From an uncultured Oscillospiraceae bacterium (GTDB taxonomy: Bacteria; Bacillota_A; Clostridia; Oscillospirales; Oscillospiraceae), in assembly GCA_944387745.1 (NCBI GenBank), contig CALXGD010000039.1:1-7835 (forward strand): DNA of 7,835 nucleotides, written 5' to 3'. The translations under genes and the position numbers were made by a program. Position 1 is the first letter of the stretch, and each line of letters opens with the position of its first letter. The notes beneath the pieces are model-generated. The model worked only from the letters and a program-made list of their open reading frames with translations, was not told where the DNA came from and did no database searches. Positions 5,649 to 7,835 of this stretch are shown here, in pieces.

Positions 5649-6683
5649 ATGAGAAAATTCCGGTGGGCGGCCGCGGTTCTGGCTGCCGCGCTGCTGCCGG
5701 CGGGATGCGCCCTACACCAAGAGCCCGCCAGCAGCCAAATTTTCGCCATGGACACGGTGATGTCACTGGAGGTCTATGGGGATGAGGCGGAGGAACAGGC
5801 CGCCCAGGCCGCGGAGACCATCTACCGTCTGGAGGATCTGTGGGATGTGACGGACGAGAACAGCGAAATCTGGGCTTTGAACCACAGCGGAGGGGCCTGG
5901 GTGGAGCTGTCCCCGGAGACGACGGAGCTTCTCTCCCAGGCTCTGGAGCTGTGCGCCCTCACAGACGGGGCTCTGGACCTGACCGCCTATCCCGCCGTCC
6001 ACGCCTGGGGCTTCACCACAGGGGACTACCACGTCCCCGCCCAGGATGAGCTGACCGACCTGCTCCCCCTAATCGACTACACCAAGCTGGAACTGAGTCC
6101 CGACCTGCGGCAGGCCCGCCTGCCGGCTGGCATGGAGCTGGATCTAGGGGCGGTGGCCAAGGGGTATACTGGAGCTGCGCTGGCCCAGCAGCTGCGGGAG
6201 GCAGGTGTCTCCTCCGCCCTGCTGTCTCTGGGCGGAAATATTCAGACAGTGGGGTCTAAACCAGACGGCTCCCCCTGGCGGGTGGCCATCCAGGACCCGG
6301 CCCAGGAGGGACAGTCCGCCCTGGGCGTTGTGGAGGTCGCGGATCAGGCCGTGGTCACCTCCGGCGGCTATCAGCGGTACTTTGAAGCAGACGGACAGAC
6401 TTATTGGCATATTCTGGATCCGGACACCGCCGCCCCCGCCCGCAATGGGCTGAGCTCAGTCACTGTGATCGGAGCAGACGGGACAGTGTGCGACGCACTC
6501 TCCACCGCCCTGTTCGTCATGGGGCTGGACCAGGCCGCTGCCTTCTGGCGGGAGCATCCGGAGCTGGAGGTGGAGCTGGTTCTTGTGGAGGAGGACGGCG
6601 GAGTCTCCATCACGCAGGGGCTGGTGTCCTCCTTTTCCCCGGCCCAGGGGCAAACACGGGAAGTGACGGTGATCGCCCCATGA
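5649..6683 (+). CDS. apbE: FAD:protein FMN transferase (ApbE/FmnB-like), putative lipoprotein
   Basis: A 344-residue ApbE-family protein that would transfer FMN from FAD onto Ser/Thr of exported or membrane flavoproteins (Rnf/Nqr subunits, PplA-type lipoproteins, flavin reductases). The N-terminus has a basic start, a hydrophobic stretch and Cys20 in LLPAGC, suggesting a lipoprotein signal; Pro at -3 makes the lipobox atypical. Family motifs in order are FAMDT (32-36), NSEIWALN (71-78), ELDLGAVAKGY (163-173), LSLGGNI (192-198), SGGYQRYF (238-245), HILDPDT (254-260) and DALSTALFVMG (282-292), the last contributing to the metal/FAD site. All catalytic regions look intact. The start is supported by GAGGTGA four bases upstream. 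Its stop overlaps the next start (ATGA), tying it to the NusG-II and Gx transporter genes. No obvious FMN-acceptor (D..[ST][GA].T type) protein is in the window, so its target is unknown. Confidence 0.93.
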   Translation: MRKFRWAAAVLAAALLPAGCALHQEPASSQIFAMDTVMSLEVYGDEAEEQAAQAAETIYRLEDLWDVTDENSEIWALNHSGGAWVELSPETTELLSQALELCALTDGALDLTAYPAVHAWGFTTGDYHVPAQDELTDLLPLIDYTKLELSPDLRQARLPAGMELDLGAVAKGYTGAALAQQLREAGVSSALLSLGGNIQTVGSKPDGSPWRVAIQDPAQEGQSALGVVEVADQAVVTSGGYQRYFEADGQTYWHILDPDTAAPARNGLSSVTVIGADGTVCDALSTALFVMGLDQAAAFWREHPELEVELVLVEEDGGVSITQGLVSSFSPAQGQTREVTVIAP

Positions 6684-7060
6684 GTCGAAGGACAGCCGGG
6701 CTGGCCACAGGGCTGGTTCTCCTGGCGGCAGCCTGTATCGGATTCCTCCTGTGGCAGAGAGGTCATCTCCAGCCCGCCGTCACAGCGGAGATCTACCAAT
6801 ATGGAGAGCTGATCCAGACGGTCCGCCTGGACCAAGTGACGGAGTGCCGCACCATCTCCCTCACGGGAGAGGACGGGGCGGAAAATATCGTGGAAATTGC
6901 TCCCGGCCAGATCCGGATGCAGAGCGCCAACTGCCCGGACCAGGTATGCGTGCGCCAGGGGTGGATTTCTGACTCCTCTGTCCCCATTGTCTGCCTGCCC
7001 CACCAGGTTATCATTGAAATCACAGGAGGAGACGCCTATGCGGACGCCGCCGCCGGTTAG
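6680..7060 (+). CDS. NusG domain II-containing membrane-anchored protein (EetA-like)
   Basis: A 126-residue protein with one N-terminal membrane anchor (residues 7-26) and an extracytoplasmic NusG_II-type beta domain. The domain carries the family's Cys pattern: NCPDQVCVRQGWI with Cys85 and Cys90, then VCLPHQVIIEI with Cys105. Despite the name, this family is not the transcription factor NusG. A homologue, EetA, is part of the Listeria flavin-based extracellular electron transfer locus, where its exact job is unsettled. The reading frame is open from well upstream, but ATG at 6680 is chosen because it overlaps the apbE stop (ATGA), starts immediately before the hydrophobic anchor, and matches family length; no clear Shine-Dalgarno is present, so translational coupling is likely. 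The 3' end overlaps the next gene by 23 bases. Family call is good; an electron transfer role is inferred from context. Confidence 0.87.
   Translation: MSRRTAGLATGLVLLAAACIGFLLWQRGHLQPAVTAEIYQYGELIQTVRLDQVTECRTISLTGEDGAENIVEIAPGQIRMQSANCPDQVCVRQGWISDSSVPIVCLPHQVIIEITGGDAYADAAAG
7024..7030 (+). promoter_or_regulatory. Ribosome binding site deciding the Gx transporter start
   Basis: AGGAGGA, inside the 3' end of the preceding gene, lies seven bases before ATG 7038. It rules out the much earlier in-frame ATG at 6897, which would overlap the NusG-II gene extensively. Confidence 0.85.
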
Positions 7061-7562
7061 AGGGCCACGCCGCGTCACTCGTCTGGCCCTGCTCACCGCC
7101 ATCGCCCTGACTATTTTTATGGTAGAGGCCCAAATTCCCATTCCCATCGCCATCCCAGGCGTCAAGCTGGGGCTGGCCAACATCGTCACCGTATACGCCG
7201 TCTTTGTCCTGGGTCCGGGGGACGCCCTGATGATCCTGGTGTCCCGGGTATTTCTGGGGGCTGTGTTCTCCGGACAGATGATGACCCTCTTCTATAGTCT
7301 GGGGGGCGGACTGCTGTGTTGGACCGCTCTGGTGGTGCTCCGCCGCCTGTTTACAAGGGATCAGATCTGGCTATGTAGCCCCGCCGCCGCTGTATTTCAC
7401 AACCTTGGACAGCTGCTGGTGGCCGCCGCTCTGATGAAAACCTGGGTTGTTATGACCTACCTCCCCTATCTCATTGTCGCCGGGCTGGTCAGCGGCCTGT
7501 TCACCGGTCTGTGCGCTCAGCTCTTAATCCGGCGGCTAGAGCGAATTTCTCCCTCCGGCTGA
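7038..7562 (+). CDS. Gx transporter family membrane protein (EetB-like; Hpre_diP_synt_I)
   Basis: A 174-residue multi-spanning membrane protein of the family historically labelled 'heptaprenyl diphosphate synthase component I' and now usually called Gx transporter. Basic residues (RRVTRLA) precede about five hydrophobic segments (roughly 14-33, 46-60, 62-77, 88-101, 115-133, 139-162). Family signatures are PGVKLGLAN (40-48), VSRVFLGAVFSGQ (68-80), YSLGGGLL (86-93), HNLGQLLVA (121-129) and YLPYL..AG..SG..TG (141-157). The fold is reminiscent of ECF transporter S components, which bind small molecules. In Listeria the homologue EetB is encoded beside EetA in the extracellular electron transfer locus. 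Start chosen from AGGAGGA upstream; it overlaps the NusG-II gene by 23 bases, so the pair is translationally coupled. Transport substrate is unknown; a flavin or quinone precursor link is only inferred. Confidence 0.9.
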   Translation: MRTPPPVRGPRRVTRLALLTAIALTIFMVEAQIPIPIAIPGVKLGLANIVTVYAVFVLGPGDALMILVSRVFLGAVFSGQMMTLFYSLGGGLLCWTALVVLRRLFTRDQIWLCSPAAAVFHNLGQLLVAAALMKTWVVMTYLPYLIVAGLVSGLFTGLCAQLLIRRLERISPSG

Positions 7563-7615
7563 GGCGGCTGTCATCCCGCCGCTGTAGGAACCGGGCTTGA
7601 AGCTGTGCCCCTTTG

Positions 7616-7660
7616 AAAAAATCGGCGCGTCTCGAAGGCTACCTCCGAGACGCGCCGATT
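7616..7660 (-). terminator. Long hairpin terminator at the convergent junction
   Basis: AATCGGCGCGTCTCG (7620-7634) and CGAGACGCGCCGATT (7646-7660) form a perfect 15-base-pair stem. One mismatch and three more pairs around a CTA loop extend it. Read on the minus strand the stem runs into six consecutive T (complement of 7616-7621), a textbook terminator for the minus-strand gene ending at 7677. On the plus strand the stem is followed by ATGCACTTCTTTTCATTT, a poorer U-tract, so it may also act bidirectionally for the apbE-NusG-II-Gx transcript. Confidence 0.87.
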
Positions 7661-7676
7661 ATGCACTTCTTTTCAT

Positions 7677-7835
7677 TTACTCCAAATTCTCATCGTTCAG
7701 GGTATGGAAGTCCTTGTTGTGGCCAAATACATGGGTGAGGGGATAGACCTTGATAAAGCAGTCAAGGCTCTGATCCCGAATAAACTCCCGGAGCAGCACA
7801 TACTCCCGGGAGGTACACACACAGTCCAGCTGGGT
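7677..7835 (-). CDS. C-terminal fragment of a probable YitT family protein (DUF2179 domain)
   Basis: On the minus strand an open frame enters from the right edge and gives 52 residues ending in TLNDENLE and a TAA at 7677-7679. The middle part (LDCVCTSREYVLLREFIRD, then DCFIKVYPLTHVFG) matches the general layout of the DUF2179 domain closing YitT/YqfU-type membrane proteins: a strand, a REy..L...I helix, a strand with aFi.v, and a Val-x-Gly. The usual short EGF-like end is replaced by a longer polar tail. YitT proteins have an N-terminal multi-helix membrane part, which would lie outside the window. The strong minus-strand terminator 17 bases past the stop confirms that a minus-strand gene ends here. 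Function of the family is poorly known; the family call is by eye from a short fragment. Confidence 0.6.
   Translation of the reverse strand, partial: TQLDCVCTSREYVLLREFIRDQSLDCFIKVYPLTHVFGHNKDFHTLNDENLE

Noticed and set aside
6404..6679. N-terminal extension of the NusG-II protein inside apbE
   Set aside because: This is the +1 frame of apbE, giving Arg/Gly/Ala-rich nonsense; the membrane anchor and family similarity begin at the ATGA overlap at 6680.
6897..7037. N-terminal extension of the Gx transporter inside the NusG-II gene
   Set aside because: It has no family similarity, and a strong AGGAGGA precedes ATG 7038.
6401..7189. 262-codon minus-strand open frame opposite the redox genes
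   Set aside because: It spans the antisense of three well-supported plus-strand genes, has no recognisable domain, and arises from scarce stop codons in GC-rich DNA.
7563..7582. Short GGCGG/CCGCC hairpin just after the Gx transporter stop
   Set aside because: It is only five pairs with no U-tract; the 15-bp hairpin at 7620-7660 is the better terminator for this junction.

Overview
The window is GC-rich, almost fully coding bacterial DNA. Protein style (a SpoVB/YabM-like flippase, MazG, HU, an RqcP/YabO S4 protein, a clostridial-type Gx transporter) and gene order point to a GC-rich member of the Bacillota, most likely an Oscillospiraceae-type clostridium (Flavonifractor/Intestinimonas/Oscillibacter-like). 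That placement is inferred from sequence character and was not confirmed by any search.

Layout. (1) Positions 1-2058: a nucleoside salvage block, with the C-terminal half of a purine nucleoside phosphorylase, a small DUF2007-like protein and a complete MTA/SAH deaminase (MtaD). MtaD and a phosphorylase could together take 5'-methylthioadenosine or S-adenosylhomocysteine through inosine-type intermediates to hypoxanthine. (2) Positions 2125-5629: flippase, mazG, hup, rqcP. This resembles the yabM-yabN-yabO neighbourhood of Bacillus and related clostridial clusters, with HU inserted between mazG and the S4 gene. The flippase has a large extra segment between predicted membrane helices 7 and 8. 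A strong intrinsic terminator lies between hup and rqcP. (3) Positions 5649-7562: a tightly coupled trio of ApbE-type FAD:protein FMN transferase (putative lipoprotein), a membrane-anchored NusG-domain-II protein (EetA-like) and a Gx transporter family membrane protein (EetB-like). The same three families occur together in the Listeria flavin-based extracellular electron transfer locus, so this is a candidate flavin/quinone redox module. It sits where spore/division genes (yabP, yabQ, divIC) would follow yabO in Bacillus. (4) Positions 7563-7835: a convergent junction with a long hairpin whose U-tract faces the minus strand, then the C-terminus of a minus-strand gene resembling the DUF2179 domain of YitT-family membrane proteins.

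No tRNA, rRNA, CRISPR array, insertion sequence or phage gene was seen. There is no gene-free stretch longer than about 120 bases. I see no entirely new system. The most notable points are the redox trio, its position, and the flippase insertion.
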